Shown here: positions 1-11,946 of the stretch, piece by piece
Layout of the letters: each line of letters opens with the position of its first letter
Position numbering within the stretch: the first letter of the stretch is position 1
From: Siphonodentalium dalli
Taxonomy: Eukaryota; Mollusca; Scaphopoda; Gadilida; Siphonodentaliidae
Reading direction: 5' to 3'
Length of the DNA: 64,000 nt
Assembly: GCA_032622095.1 (NCBI GenBank)
Contig: CP136066.1
Span: forward strand, 50,010,911 to 50,074,910
Notes under the pieces: model-generated
Seen by the model: the letters and a program-made list of their open reading frames with translations, nothing else
Database searches by the model: none
Told to the model about the DNA's origin: nothing
Made by a program: the position numbers and the translations under genes

Positions 1-23
1 TTGTCCCATATATGTAACCAAAT

Positions 24-125
24 TAGGTTTTGATCAAAACCAAATACCAAGCGCCAACTGATTTTGATAAAAACCCAAACTGGTTTTATATATGAAACCA
101 ATTTTGGTTTTGACCAAAAAGTTCC
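24..125. repeat. Palindromic GGTTTTGATCAAAACC-type repeat, copy 1
   Basis: A perfect 16-bp palindrome GGTTTTGATCAAAACC lies at 26-41. Looser versions (TTTTGATAAAAACC, GGTTTTGACC) follow to about 120. The same motif with the same AACCAA spacing recurs at 7812-7900. This is simple palindromic repeat DNA with no coding signal. Confidence 0.6.
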
Positions 126-283
126 TTTTTTGCACAATTTATTGATAAATGTGCCATACAACATACTTATGTAACCTTTAATGGTACTGTACACTAAATC
201 CACCCATTTATTGTACCATATCCATAGTCAACAAAATATATGCAACACATGAATGAATTTGGTTTTCCAAGTTTGACATGTAA

Positions 284-339
284 AATTATAATGAAAATTA
301 ATTTATGACTCAAGTCATAAATTGATTTTCATTATAATT
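284..339. repeat. Near-perfect 56-bp palindrome
   Basis: The left half AATTATAATGAAAATTAATT is mirrored as its reverse complement on the right, around a two-base centre at 311-312. I see one mismatch in 27-bp arms. Such a palindrome can extrude as a cruciform or be a minimal MITE remnant. No gene is attached to it. Confidence 0.8.
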
Positions 340-2459
340 ACCAATCCATTGATATATTAAAGGGCTAATTAGAAAACAGACAATAGACTGTCTGAAACAG
401 ATACCACCAGATTCCATTTCCAGAAAAAAAATTCAGCTGATCACTTGCATACTACAGGCTATCAAATTTCTATATTATGGCTTTCATACCCTCCCACAAA
501 CATACATGTACATGTATATGGGTTCTTTTTGCCAATTGGTCAAATCTTAAATTATACGAAAACCCATTATTTTTGATGGTTTCTACCATAATAATGTTGG
601 TTGCCAAGTAAACAGAAAATAAACGGTGACCATGTAATTCTTTTGTTTACGGTTTACACAGTCCTGAAATTATTATGATAGAAACAGTTGGTGCAGTCAA
701 GTGTTTCTCACATAAGTTTGTGATTAATTTTTCAAGTGTGCATGCCGGCATAGAACTAAATTCCACAAGATGCTGCAAGATGTGGCAAATTACATGTAAA
801 ATTTCCTGAAATCACAAACCTCTTAGGACTATTCTACCATTTAAGTGCTATCAGTAACCTTAAATTGAGGCACCCCATTCACGAATCATATCATAAGCAA
901 CCAAAATTAAGAGTCGAAGATGAAGTAAATTGTCCAAATGACATAATTGGTTGCATCAATGTTGAATGAAGTTTTAAGATAAACATCAATGAAGACACAG
1001 TGAGATTTTGGAAATTAAACTTTAATTCAAACATATCCAGGGGGAATAATTGTCATCCTAGCCATTCGTCCACAGCAGTGTATATTCCTAATGTCTGTGC
1101 ACACCTCACCATCGCAACAATTGCAATGAATTAACACGTAATATATAGTTCATCACACCCTTCTTATATTGAACATTCCCAAGAATGACAGCTCATCTGT
1201 TTTACACCTGTCGTGCAGTAGAAATTTAAAGATCAGCAAACTCCTTTATATTTGCATCTGATGAATATAGCAGCACTTGACAGCATAGCATGTTACTAAC
1301 TTCCCACAGGCTGCACCACACTTGTATATTGTGGTGCAATATTTATGAATGAAAAGTTGACGAATAACATATTGTATCTGCACAGATAACACACATGCCT
1401 CCTCTGTATGCTGTGCACATTCTGATACTAAAGTTTCCAATGCCAGTGAACGAACATACTCTGAAAAGAAATACATAAAATACTATGTTTAGGAAAAGTC
1501 AGATTTAAAGATATATATTGCAGACTTATTTCATTGAATACTAAAAGCATTGTTAGGGCATGGCAAAATATACCCATGGCAATTCCAACAAAAGGCCTTT
1601 AACTCTGGTGAAATTGACGTGCTGAACCAAAACTCAAACTGGACCTGTATTTTGTACATTAAAACACACACATTTCAAATTTCATTCAACTCAGTTGAGA
1701 CTATCTAAAGTTACCATCTGACATCTGGAATCCAAAAGCGAACTAACAGACAGACATGCAGCATAATACATCCCCTTTTTTAAACAGGCATATATGGGTG
1801 CATATAAACAATCAGTTAGTATCCAAACACTATCCCCACTGGAATCATGTAGCAAAAACCTGAGATTAAGAACTAAAATTCCAACCATATCCACTGTAGC
1901 ATTTCAGAGAATACAATGGTTGAACCACGCACAAATGTAAACATTTACTACTTTATTCAGGGCACCTTATTGAGTATAAACATTACTGAAATGATTGTCC
2001 CAATACTATTATACTAGTCACTGAGTTTAATTTGTTTATAACAATGATGTTTTTTTCTGACTATTTGGATAACTTATTTTGATTGTTTATTATTCCATCA
2101 GCAGGTCCGGGAACACCTCACTGGATTGTTTCACATCACTTTAATTTGTCTTTAAAAGCACATCAGGTTATTGGATATTTACCAGGCCATTTATAAGGCT
2201 ATCATGGCTATGGTTTATATAGTGTCATCAGTATTCTGTGAATTAAAGTGCAAAATGCGGTGATTATTCACCCCCCCCCCAAATTGCCCCTCTTTTTTAA
2301 ATCTCCAGTTACCCTTCACAGGTATTATTTTATTTAGTCTTATTCCATACCATGACACTTAGAAGTACACAATCAGCTAGACATTATTTGTTTGGACTCT
2401 TTTCCATAGGTAGGGAATTTAGACATAAATTCAACAAACATACAACATAAGGCTTTTTG
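340..2459. other. Intergenic, nothing recognised
   Basis: AT-rich DNA with only short open frames and no recognisable protein similarity, RNA gene or long repeat. A poly-C run lies at about 2271-2281. Confidence 0.6.
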
Positions 2460-2816
2460 TTAAAGGTGCACAATCTGATCTGATTGTTTCCCGGATCATC
2501 CAGTTACAACATGAACAACGGAAATTTACACCGAAAGCCAATAGTCATCCAACATTACTTTTCATCATGTTATCTTCCGAAATTGATTTGCGATGACCTT
2601 GCGAGACCTCTCAATATATTGTATATCTGCATATTTCTAGAAGAAGTCAGTGGAATGTTTGGTAGGCTGACAAATAATCGAGGTGGATAAAATTAACAGA
2701 TTTGATAACTCAGAGCTTTGAGGGATAGGATCCTCAACTCAAATAAAATATTATTTAAACCCGAAGCTGAAGAAATAGTAATTTAGGGGGCGTCAAATCA
2801 GATTATACATCTTCTA
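2460..2816. mobile_element. Degenerate MITE-like element, TTAA ends
   Basis: The left end TTAAAGGTGCACAATCTGAT and the right end (GATTATACATCTTCTAA) are imperfect inverted complements. The right arm carries the block GAAGCTGAAGAAATAGTAA, which matches the cleaner element at 4158-4383. It is probably an older, longer member of that family, and the ends are only approximate. Confidence 0.5.
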
Positions 2817-2980
2817 AGTGATGCATATTTATATAAAAACTTACAGTTGTAAATTGAATACATCCAAGTTCCAACTTTGGTCCAGTGTATGTCTTCCAGT
2901 CAATTTACTTCCACAGCAAGACTTCTAGCTGACCGTCCTCTATAAAATATAACATACAGGTCTTATAAAATGATACCAAC

Positions 2981-3200
2981 AAGCCTTGAAATAGTGTGTC
3001 TGTCATTTGCAGAATGAGGTCCCCAGATGAAGAATTTAGTTATGGCACCCCACATGGCTAGCATCACCAAATTCACCCTATGTGAACCTCTCCAGAGGGT
3101 GTATTTGGTGATGCTAGCCCACTGTGCGGGGTACCATCAATAAATTCACCCTCTGGGGACCTCATTCTGCGAATGACAGGCACACTCCATTTCAAGGCTT
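2981..3200. repeat. 220-bp foldback with about 100-bp arms
   Basis: The arm beginning AAGCCTTGAAATAGTGTGTC at 2981 is mirrored by the arm ending TTTCAAGGCTT at 3200. The mirror images include GAATGAGGTCCCCAG / CTGGGGACCTCATTC and GGCTAGCATCACCAAAT / ATTTGGTGATGCTAGCC. The centre is near 3090. A transcript would fold into a long hairpin. It looks like a non-autonomous foldback element, with no transposase or coding sequence. Confidence 0.85.
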
Positions 3201-3744
3201 GGACATGCACTAGTATATGAAATGACATGTACATCTATAGATTTACTTAAAATATCACATATTGTTCTGGATATAAATCTTTTCAATGTACTGGCCATGA
3301 CATATAGGATTTCAAACAAAGAAAACATTATTGCAGGCATGTCATACATGTAGCATGGTTTGATGACAGGTGAAATACCCATCATGGGTGGGGGTGTGAG
3401 TAATCACATTCTTCATGACTTCGGGGCGGGCGGCCTTCATTTAGGTTATAGTTTAGAAATAACATTTATCAAATTATGATAATTTCCTCAAGAAGATACT
3501 ATTATATAGTATAGCATAATTATTATATGAATGTGATATTATTCACAAAACACGCTTTGTGTCAGAGAAAATGCAAGTCGAGCAAAAAGAGCAGTGAATT
3601 GTTTATAAGCAGAGTCACGATAATGCATCGTTTCCTTATATTTATATTTGTGTTTGGTACATCTACAACTTACAACTCACAATACTATCATAGTAAATTC
3701 CTTATTTGGTCTGTATTACCATATTTTGGTTAAGAGAGAATCCT
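3201..3744. other. Intergenic, nothing recognised
   Basis: AT-rich DNA with short open frames only and no supported feature. Confidence 0.5.
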
Positions 3745-3950
3745 AACTGGATAAGGGGGGGGGGGAGCTCGGAAAATAATTCAGGCACGTATGCTGATTT
3801 TTACTTTTCGACCCTAGTTAGGACTCACTCACCCCCACATCCAACTTGTTTGTCTGTTTTCGGCAGTTTTTTCGACCATATTTGGACACCCAACCCCCCT
3901 TTTATCACTAAAACAGAGATTTGCGAGGGTGGGGGAGGGAATTCAATGTA
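3745..3950 (+). repeat. Poly-G/GGCACGTATG cassette, copy 1
   Basis: A run of G is followed by a GGAAAATAATTCAGGCACGT-type sequence, then pyrimidine-rich DNA with two TTTGGACACCCA-like blocks. The same order (poly-G, TCGGAAAAAATTTCC, AGGCACGTATG, GGACACCCACC) appears at 49008-49205 and, inverted, at 49797-49905. It is a dispersed repeat rather than a gene. Confidence 0.65.
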
Positions 3951-4157
3951 AACAGCTGTACATGAATTTCTGTGCATTCATGGATGTTAACATAACATGT
4001 AAATAGGAATGTGTCACTTTGGGTTCAATCGGCTAAAAAAAAATATGGCTGCCAGCGGCCATCTTGGATTTCAAAATTTGCAACAAAATACAACACGATA
4101 ACTGCCTGCAGCCAGTTTAGCAGTTAAAATTACATTATTTCTCTTCTTCTCATTTGT

Positions 4158-4383
4158 TTAAAGGTACTCAATCCGATCAGACGCTCCTAAATTAGTATTT
4201 CTTTGGCTTCGGGGTTAAAACATATTTGAATCGAGTCAAGGAACCTACATGTCAAAGCTCAGCGTGATCAGATATAGATATAGTAAATTATTACCGCTCG
4301 AGTTTTCTGTTTAAACTACTTAATAACCCCGAAGCCAAAGAAATAGTAATTTAGGAATGTCTGATCGGATTGAGTACCTTTAA
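4158..4383. mobile_element. 226-bp MITE with about 60-bp inverted ends
   Basis: The element begins TTAAAGGTACTCAATCCGAT and ends with the exact reverse complement of its first 17 bases. The arms continue through a GGCTTCGGGGTTA block and its complement, giving about 60-bp terminal inverted repeats. The outermost TTAA could be a piggyBac-type target site, but that is only inference. There is no open frame, so it would depend on a transposase elsewhere. Confidence 0.85.
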
Positions 4384-5015
4384 GCCAAACTCATTGCAAA
4401 AACAGTCAAAAAACATGCAGGAATATTTTTTTTGGAGTTGCGGAATTTGGATTAATGTCGATTAGCTGGATTATGAACTGACAGCGGGTAGAGTGGGTCG
4501 ATTACAATATTACAATAAAATTTGGTGTGATTTCAATGTCAACTCAACAGGCTCAGCTGCCCCAATTGAATTTCAACAATTGCGGCAGCCCTCTACTCCT
4601 TGCCCGATATGTGGTATAGGCCTGCACTCCCTGTCGCACCACATCTCCACCAATGTGGCCTCATTTTTGTAAGTGCAAGAAGTTTGTAAACTTTGCGCCA
4701 TTTTTGAATGTTTTCTTTTCGTGGTATTTACAACATGACCAGTGCTACAGTGGTCGTGTGACAGCTACGATCGCGCACATTGCCAAGGTCATGCCACGAT
4801 TTTCCTGGTAAAATCAAACAGCGCTTGATTGCTACGATTTGGCTACGATATTGTCATGGGCATGCGCATTGGATGCTCCCTCCTGCGATTTTCCCCACTT
4901 ACGATTTTAATCTCAGCGTGTGCGGTGGCACTTAGCCGGCCCAACCCGGTCTGCCGGGTGCCTCGGTCCTCTGTGCTTTGAACTCTTTCTCACTAAAATA
5001 ATGTTGTGCTAATAC
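4384..5015. other. Intergenic, nothing recognised
   Basis: No supported gene. GC content rises toward 4930-5000, where the next repeat begins. Confidence 0.5.
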
Positions 5016-5340
5016 ATGAGCCGGGGCAACTCGGCAAACCGAGTTGTCCCATCCTGCCTAACCGGGACAACTGGGTTAACGGGAACAGCTTGGCTTGCGT
5101 AACAGCGAGTCATCCCAACTAGCTGGGATGAAAGTCTGGAACATAACACCATTTATTGTAACTTGATGTGACGTTAGCCAATAAAATGCTCGCATCGTGT
5201 GAGTGACGTTTAATCACTACCAAAGCCACTCGGTTATGGGCGTGCTGACATTATGTCGTGACGCGTGATTCAAAGACAGCTAGATGATTAACTAGTTGCG
5301 TGAATGTCAACCGAGTTGTCCAAGCTAACCGAGTTAGAAA
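5016..5340. repeat. AACCGAGTTGTCC-type repeat with hairpin
   Basis: A perfect hairpin GGGCAACTCGG-caaa-CCGAGTTGTCC lies at 5024-5049. Related AACCGAGTTGTCC / CCGGGACAACTGGGTT blocks recur to about 5335 in both orientations. This looks like a dispersed non-autonomous element, and its precise ends are not clear. Confidence 0.6.
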
Positions 5341-5939
5341 ACAAGTGAGGGTTTTGATTTGGTTGAGGGTGGCCGGAGAATATGGTAGCCTGATTTTGAT
5401 GCAGCAAATTAGCACTTCTAGTTTATTATAAAAAAACAGCCGGTTTGAGAGTATAATATATAGCTGAATACAGCTAGGTTAGCTGAATACAGCTATTGTA
5501 GCTGTATTCTCACATTTGCCAGACCTGTTTGTATGCCGTAATTTTCTGCCTATATGACCTTACCTGTTTGCGTCCGTGGGCATTAAGTAGACACAAGTGA
5601 GCTCAGTGGGCTTGCAGCATGTGCTAATTTCATAATTTTCAATAATTCTAAAATACGAATACATGTAATATTTTATGTTTTGCAATTCGTTGCATGATTA
5701 AAATAGGTCGTCAATATCGGGTCCATTCATTGAACGATGCAGTTATGTTGATATACATATTGCATCATACAGCTGATGTTACCATCAATTTATTATATTT
5801 AAAACAATAAATATTTAGTGGGTGGGGGTGGTATAAGTAACCACTTAGCCTTAGTAAGCCCATATTTGTGTTATGTCTATGTTGTGACATAATTATCTTC
5901 ATTTTGATTAAATGATTAATTAATGAAATATTATAAAAC
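5341..5939. other. Intergenic with small AGCTGAATACAGCT repeat
   Basis: Two copies of AGCTGAATACAGCT followed by AGCTGTATTC lie at about 5463-5510. Otherwise nothing is recognised. Confidence 0.5.
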
Positions 5940-7225
5940 AGGTCTGGGTATCCATTTGTGCTTAAGAATAAATGATAATGATTTGTGCTCATTTGTAAAT
6001 AATTTGTGCTCAAGCGTAAATAAATTGTGCTCAAGAGTAAATAATTTGCACTTTTGCGCAAATAAAGAATAACTGTGAAAATGCTTTCCTCTGACACACC
6101 TACTGATCTACATTTGGGAGTTCCTTCTCTTACAATTTAGTTAGACCGGTGTCAGAGAAGGTACTGACAGGAAGAATTTAGACAGATTGGTCTAGACTTT
6201 TTAGACCGATCGGTCTAATGAAGAACATTCGGTGGTTCACCCATATGGGATGCGATTTTAACATGTGTACCTTATTTGCGCTTGAGCATAAATATGATCA
6301 ATAATTTTTCGCTTCTAAAGTGTAAGTAATTTGTGGATGGCCTCCCATACACCTATTCACCTATACCTGATAAATTGCCATGAATCATGATAATTTTCAA
6401 ACGGAATGACAACTTTTTATCAAATAAACTGTCAAATGTCTTTTTTCAACTTTAAGATTTTTGTTGTTGAAAATTTTATGTCTTATATATTGGCAAATTG
6501 TCAACATTCAATCTGTTTAGACTGATTGGCCAACAAATTTAGACAGATCGGTCTAAATAAAGATTGATTTTCAAAGAGGTTCACCCATATTGGTATGGGA
6601 GGCCAAATTCACATTTAAAAGCTAATTATGCTTAACCATATTCAGGGCTCAAAATAGATTTAATATAGAGAGAATCCAATTAGTCATAAAGCACTGAAAA
6701 TTGAAAATTAGACTTAAGCGCACTGCCATTACGTTTAAGCATAATAGATGTTCATAGCATTATTACCTTACATATAATGATATCATCTAAGCTAGATATT
6801 TGTCAAAAGTTACTAGCATCAGGAATTGGCTGCATCCATTTCAGCTTAAGGGGAGTTTTCACATATATATGGAATATGAATTACGCTTAAGCGTAATGAC
6901 ATTTCGCTTAAGCATATATATAACGACATTACGCTTAAGCGTAATGGCTTTACACTTAAGCGTAATGGCTTTACGCTTAAGTGTAATAGATTATGCTTTG
7001 AAAAGCATAATGGAAATCTGAATTATGCTCAAGCATAATGGCTTAATGCATTACGCTTAAGCGTAATTGGCTATTAAATGTGAATTCGAACTCCCATACA
7101 ATATGGGACATGGTTTTAATATTTACTTCTTATTTGCACATAAGCATAAATATGAAAATTATGATCAATCAATTGCATTTAAGCATAAATAATTTGCATT
7201 TACGTGTAAGTGATTTAGGCTTTAG
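5940..7225. repeat. Array of TTACGCTTAAGCGTAA palindromes and relatives
   Basis: Variants of the palindrome TTACGCTTAAGCGTAA occur repeatedly, most densely at 6880-7065. Looser GCTCAAGCGTAAATAA forms lie at 5990-6060 and GCATAAGCATAAAT forms at 7140-7220. Interspersed are TTAGACCGATCGGTCTAA palindromes at about 6200 and 6550. Together they form a patchy palindromic satellite. The short open frames here come from the repeat. Confidence 0.75.
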
Positions 7226-7811
7226 CGTAAATAAGGAATAAATGTAAAAGTACATGCCATTCCATATACATGACCTAAAGTTCTAAACCTGATAAGTTGC
7301 TGTGGACATGACCAATTTCAAACAGCATGACAAATGTTTATCAAATATACTGAGAAATTTCTTTTTCAACTTGAAGTCTTTTTGATGAAAATTTGTTATG
7401 TTTTCAAATTATCTATTGACAAAGGCATAATCTTATTTGTTGAGTTTGAAATGTTCTATCACTTCTCTATCGTGTTGGTGCCCATATATGAGCTTGTGTG
7501 CTGATACAAAATACGTGTGAAGATTTCGTGTAAAGTTGAAGTCGAAACTGAAAGCATCCTATAATTAATAGTTAGTAGATACATACATGTCAAGATTCCC
7601 GAAGATAAGATTGTCCGGCCATCGGGAAACATATCTATGATCACCCATTGAACCAGTCTAAGTTATTTGCTGTGATTTTAATACTAGAATGTGTTTCAGT
7701 CGCTTCGAAATTAAATGGCGACTGCCAGTCTGGCCATGTGTTACACGGAAACAGTAACGATAACTCTTGAAGACTATCAGTCAAAACCAATATATGGTAT
7801 AGAACATGTCC
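7226..7811. other. Intergenic, nothing recognised
   Basis: AT-rich, short open frames only. Confidence 0.5.
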
Positions 7812-7900
7812 TCAAAACCAAGGGATTCAGATTTGGTTTTGATCAAAACCAAGGGAATCAGATTGGGTATTGATCAATACCAATAAAAACCGAATATATT
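7812..7900. repeat. Palindromic GGTTTTGATCAAAACC-type repeat, copy 2
   Basis: A perfect GGTTTTGATCAAAACC lies at 7835-7850 and a compensatory variant GGTATTGATCAATACC at 7866-7881. The variant keeps the palindrome despite two changes, one on each side. It matches the repeat at 24-125. Confidence 0.65.
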
Positions 7901-8731
7901 GTCAGTGTAATAAAATATACTGAACAGCTGTATATGCCAAAATAATTGTTACCATGACAAAATCCACGTGCAATTTCAGTTCACAAGGGCCGTGTCAAGG
8001 CGCATGAATTTGCTGTCTGCCGAGGACTATTTTTTCTACAGAAAAACGTTAATAAAAGTCTCATTTATCGATATTTATCGTTCTTGTTCATATGTATCAA
8101 TGTAATTTCTCCTTGTATACAATAAAGCTGTGTTTAAGTCGGTTAATGGACTCGCTACTGAATATTCGTAAATTAAATGGTCTCGGGCTACGCCCTCGAC
8201 CATCATCTACTTTACGAGCGCCCAGTAGCTCGTCTATTATCCCTGACATAACTCGTAGTGTTGCAACCGCAACCACTGAGGAGATACAATGGTCAATGAA
8301 ATATTTTACATTCAGCTCAACTTCATTCTTTTAAAGATGCTCTGTGCGACTATACACACACTGTGTCAAAATGTTCTAACTATTTTGGATCCGAAATTTC
8401 CAACAAATGCTGTGTCATGTATGACATTTCCAATGTTTTATATTTTTGACCCCCCAAACACATCACAGGCGATAGGTAATTAAACACGTATCAGACAATT
8501 GCCAAGGTTTAAAATCCAACTCCTGTGTTCTACATCGACCTTCTATTTCTCCGAGTGGTCACTTTGTACCATGCTTTATACCATATTTAAACCACAAGCC
8601 GACATCCGTAATCTGGAACGGTCAAGTATCACAATTATCTCACACGGGGACCTTTCTCTGAGAAATTGTTCGCTTTTTGCACCCCACCCCACTTAAACCA
8701 AATACATTCCCTAGTCAGTATAGGTGTCCTG
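7895..8731 (+). repeat. Dispersed module, left part (before LTR insertion)
   Basis: This block is repeated in reverse complement at about 50706-51560 and, in its 8000-8240 part, resembles 12700-12940 in direct orientation. It contains an internal hairpin at 8150-8232, with arms ACTCGCTACTG / CAGTAGCTCGT and ATTCGTAAATTAAATGGTC against its mirror. Its right edge carries the TCCTG target duplication at 8727-8731. Short frames found on both copies reflect repeat homology, not a gene. Confidence 0.85.
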
Positions 8732-9220
8732 TGTCCGATAGTACAGAAGATATCGGTTGATATATAATTATGTTCCCAGTTATTGCTATAACGTATTGCA
8801 TAGATACACACAGCACCTCGAGATATAACTAATATAATAGAAGCATAATTATCAAGATCATATTCTAAATTGGATGTGACTTGTATACCACCATCTTATA
8901 TGTTGGAGGGATCAGACAATGAGTCTTCCACCATACCGATGGCGTGATACACGTCACAAGTAGGTGTATCATATACATCATACCTTATTTAGAGGCATGA
9001 TACACCAGACGTTGGAATAACTACCCGTGCTCTGAAGTGGGAGTTTCACTTATCCGACAACCTTGCTACTATACCAACACCTCTGTTCTTCCGCCTATGT
9101 ACTGTGCTTATCGAGAAAGACTTATACATATATAAAGATATGAAGATCTATGAACTAGTTATTGTTTAATGTTCCCGTTACGCGGCCAATCTACATCTAA
9201 ACCCTAGACGATACGGGACA
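8732..9220 (+). repeat. 5' LTR, 489 bp
   Basis: It starts TGTCCGATAG and ends CGATACGGGACA. By eye I count nine substitutions and no length change against the 3' LTR. The insertion is therefore not brand new but still well preserved. A TATATAAAGATA sequence near 9131 is a possible TATA box. Confidence 0.95.
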
Positions 9221-9221
9221 A

Positions 9222-9239
9222 TGGTGCTCGTGAGTTTGG
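9222..9239 (+). other. Candidate primer binding site
   Basis: TGGTGCTCGTGAGTTTGG begins one base after the 5' LTR. Starting with TGG (complement of the tRNA CCA end) at this position is the classic layout. I cannot name the tRNA with confidence. Confidence 0.6.
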
Positions 9240-9466
9240 AACCAGAACTTGTGTTTTCGTTCATACGTGAGTACTTACTATACCAACAAGTACGTTTCTT
9301 TTGATCGAATAATTCAAATTAAATAAACACAATACCCGCATTATGTTTTAGAGCAATTCTATAATGTCACAATGTGCATGTGCCAACCCAACTCAAATTA
9401 TTATTTTCTGATATACCTGCAATTTTGCCTTTTCTATTCCCAATTACTTTAGTAATTAAAATCAAG

Positions 9467-10554
9467 ATGAATATGACACAAAGTCAACCTTCCCGTCCTT
9501 CCTTGTCGGATGACGTTAATTATAGTAGCGCCCAAATCGATGGAGAGATAGACCGAATGCGATCTATTTTGCATGAAACCCATGAAAATCACGAGGTACG
9601 AAACGCAAATGACAGCGTCGTACTAGATCGCATTTCCAAACAATGTTATCACCCCTTTTTCGGGAGACCCTAAATCTTTTCTTGAATGGACCAACGAATT
9701 ATATCGTTATGGCCAAGCAATTGATGTGACTGATCAAACATTAATTAAATTTGCTCTGCAGACAAGCAGAGGTTCAGTTTTCGAATTTTTAACTCAGTTC
9801 ACACAAGAACGCATAAATGCCGATGGTGTGATCAGAAGTACATGGGCAGAAATCAAGCAGGAATTAAAAATTCGATATAGCGCAGCAAATGATAAAAGAG
9901 ATACGCTCCTTATTTTCAAACACCAGAAGAATCTGTACAAGTTTTTCTGATAGATTACGATCATTAGCGATAGATGTGTATGGGCTAGTAAATATTCGAC
10001 AAGAAGTCGCCCAATTACATATGAGAGAACTACTCATCACAGGATTAAAGAGTAAATTATTGAGAGATAAACTTTTGCGAGAAGACCCACAAACCTTAAA
10101 TCAAGCAACTGATATCGCTTTAAGAGAATATACTATTCAGCAACGATTACAGTCTTATTATAGCCAGAATGATAATAATACTGATCGTACTTATCGATCA
10201 TTTCGTGATAATAATTATTCTAGTATGGAAGGCAATAAATTTCAAGGACGGAACACGGGTAATAGATTTAATGCGGCCGCCACACCAGAAAGGCGGTGGC
10301 CAAGGTATTTACAGGGTAGAAATTGATTTAGCTCATTTTATTCGAATAATAATCAGCGCCCACGGATTGGATCATATTCTAAACAAAATAGATATGATAA
10401 CACGCGAAGTTGGCCTTATGTTCAACATATACGACAATCACGAAATTCTGTGTTTAATCCACAGACCCAAGCATTTCAATTATTATGCCGATATTGTTGG
10501 AAATGTGGACATAATATCACATGGTGTCAAAGACGTTTGGATGAAATGAATTAA
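9467..10554 (+). pseudogene. Broken gag gene with CCHC zinc knuckle
   Basis: Gag would form the particle core of the retrotransposon and package its RNA. The likely start is the ATG at 9467 after the leader. The frame is lost near 9635-9645, again twice near 9920-9950, and a stop interrupts it at 10324-10326. The capsid-like part contains a SFLEWTNELYRYG stretch around 9675-9715, which is typical of LTR-element Gag proteins. After the stop, the same frame as 9889-10326 continues to a textbook zinc knuckle, CRYCWKCGHNITWC (C-x2-C-x4-H-x4-C), at 10486-10527, and ends at 10554. The breaks mean no functional Gag is made from this copy. Confidence 0.85.
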
Positions 10555-10783
10555 CATTATTTAAACTAAAACATTCCACCCAGAGCGGAGCATCGGAGTG
10601 GAATCGTGTAAAAAGCAAGAATAATAAGCAAGCTAACGCTCCATCATGGAATAAATTGCATGTATACAGAAACAATGGGAGATAATTATGTTGGAATAAA
10701 CCACCTAGAGATGGTAAAAATAATGTTCACAGGCCGTTTGATCAAAGCTTACCGCATATAAATAAAATAAAATATCCGCGCCC

Positions 10784-11263
10784 GTGAAAACAAGAGCTCC
10801 ATACACATCGCATAAGCCTTACGATCATAAACAAACACCACCGGTGATACAACACCAGAAAGATATTAAATCGAATTTATCAATTCCGGAGTATCAAAAT
10901 AATTCAAAGTTAATGAAAGGCATAAATGCACAAGTGGCATCAACGATATTGATTACAATAGGCACACAAAAATATCGAGCCATACTAGATAGTGGACCCG
11001 ACATCAGTTTATGTTCGTTAACATTTTATAACAATTTAAAATATAAACCGCAAATGCAAGAAACGCAGTTTCATGCAACGTCTGCAAGTGGGGATGCACT
11101 AACCATAAATGGTTTCATCATATTGAATTTCCACACTAATAAATTAAAGGTTTCACATAAATTCTATGTTTGTTCAAACATACATCGATCATTACACGTT
11201 ACTTCATTTGACTCCACGTCTCTTGCTGCCAAAGACCAGCTAGATACCGACACTATCATGTGA
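10784..11263 (+). pseudogene. Retropepsin-like protease fragment
   Basis: The frame contains AILDSGPDISLCS. The DSG triad at 10988-10996 is the aspartic-protease active-site signature of retroelements, preceded by a hydrophobic ILITIG strand. It would cut the Gag/Pol polyprotein. The open frame has no ATG at its left edge (it opens with GTG), so it is read as a piece of a polyprotein now disconnected from gag. Nothing resembling reverse transcriptase follows before the 3' LTR. Confidence 0.8.
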
Positions 11264-11635
11264 AGCTACATATACACACACCACAAACATTTGCGTACTT
11301 TCTTTCATCGTATACCGTTATCTAATTATGTACGATGTTCTGCTGTGTATACCTGCTTTCATCAATGGATGCTGCCTTCCCAGCTGATGAGTATATCGTT
11401 TACTACACATTCTCACGCCGCACGGACAATAACATTTATCATCCTTAATTGTGCTGTCAATTAACTGTATCCTGCATGTGTGATTATTCTCTACTTCACA
11501 CACAATATAATGTTATACCTACTGTGTTGATTATCCGACCTTGGGTAGACTCGTTTGCAGATTCTATATTGGACATATATATCACGTTATACTCGCCAGC
11601 CAGAACTTTCTCCTCTACAAATTCCTGGATAAATA

Positions 11636-11740
11636 ACTGTTCGCTGATAAACCAGTGCCCCAGTGACTTACTGTTCGCTGATAACCAGTGCTCTAGTGAC
11701 TTACTGTTCGATGCTAATCCAGTAACCTAGTGACATACTG
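11636..11740 (+). repeat. 34-bp tandem repeat inside LTR element
   Basis: There are three copies of a 33-34 bp unit beginning ACTGTTCG and ending AGTGACTT or AGTGACAT. They lie in the untranslated stretch between the protease frame and the 3' LTR. Confidence 0.8.
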
Positions 11741-11932
11741 TTTACCAGACTCGCCATGGATAACTAACTCTCGTTTCGTTTGCTGTTGAGTTTTTGTGTA
11801 TGAATATCAATGTGTTGATTATTTTTTAGGTTCGCGACTCGCGATTATACTCATAGATCCAACTATCTACTGTACCCTCGGATTTTATCAAAATTTTAGT
11901 TCCCAATATTATATATAGTCTTAGGAACTCTG

Positions 11933-11943
11933 AATGGAGGGGA
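11933..11943 (+). other. Candidate polypurine tract
   Basis: AATGGAGGGGA stands just upstream of the 3' LTR at 11947, where the plus-strand primer of reverse transcription would lie. Confidence 0.6.
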
Positions 11944-11946
11944 CTC

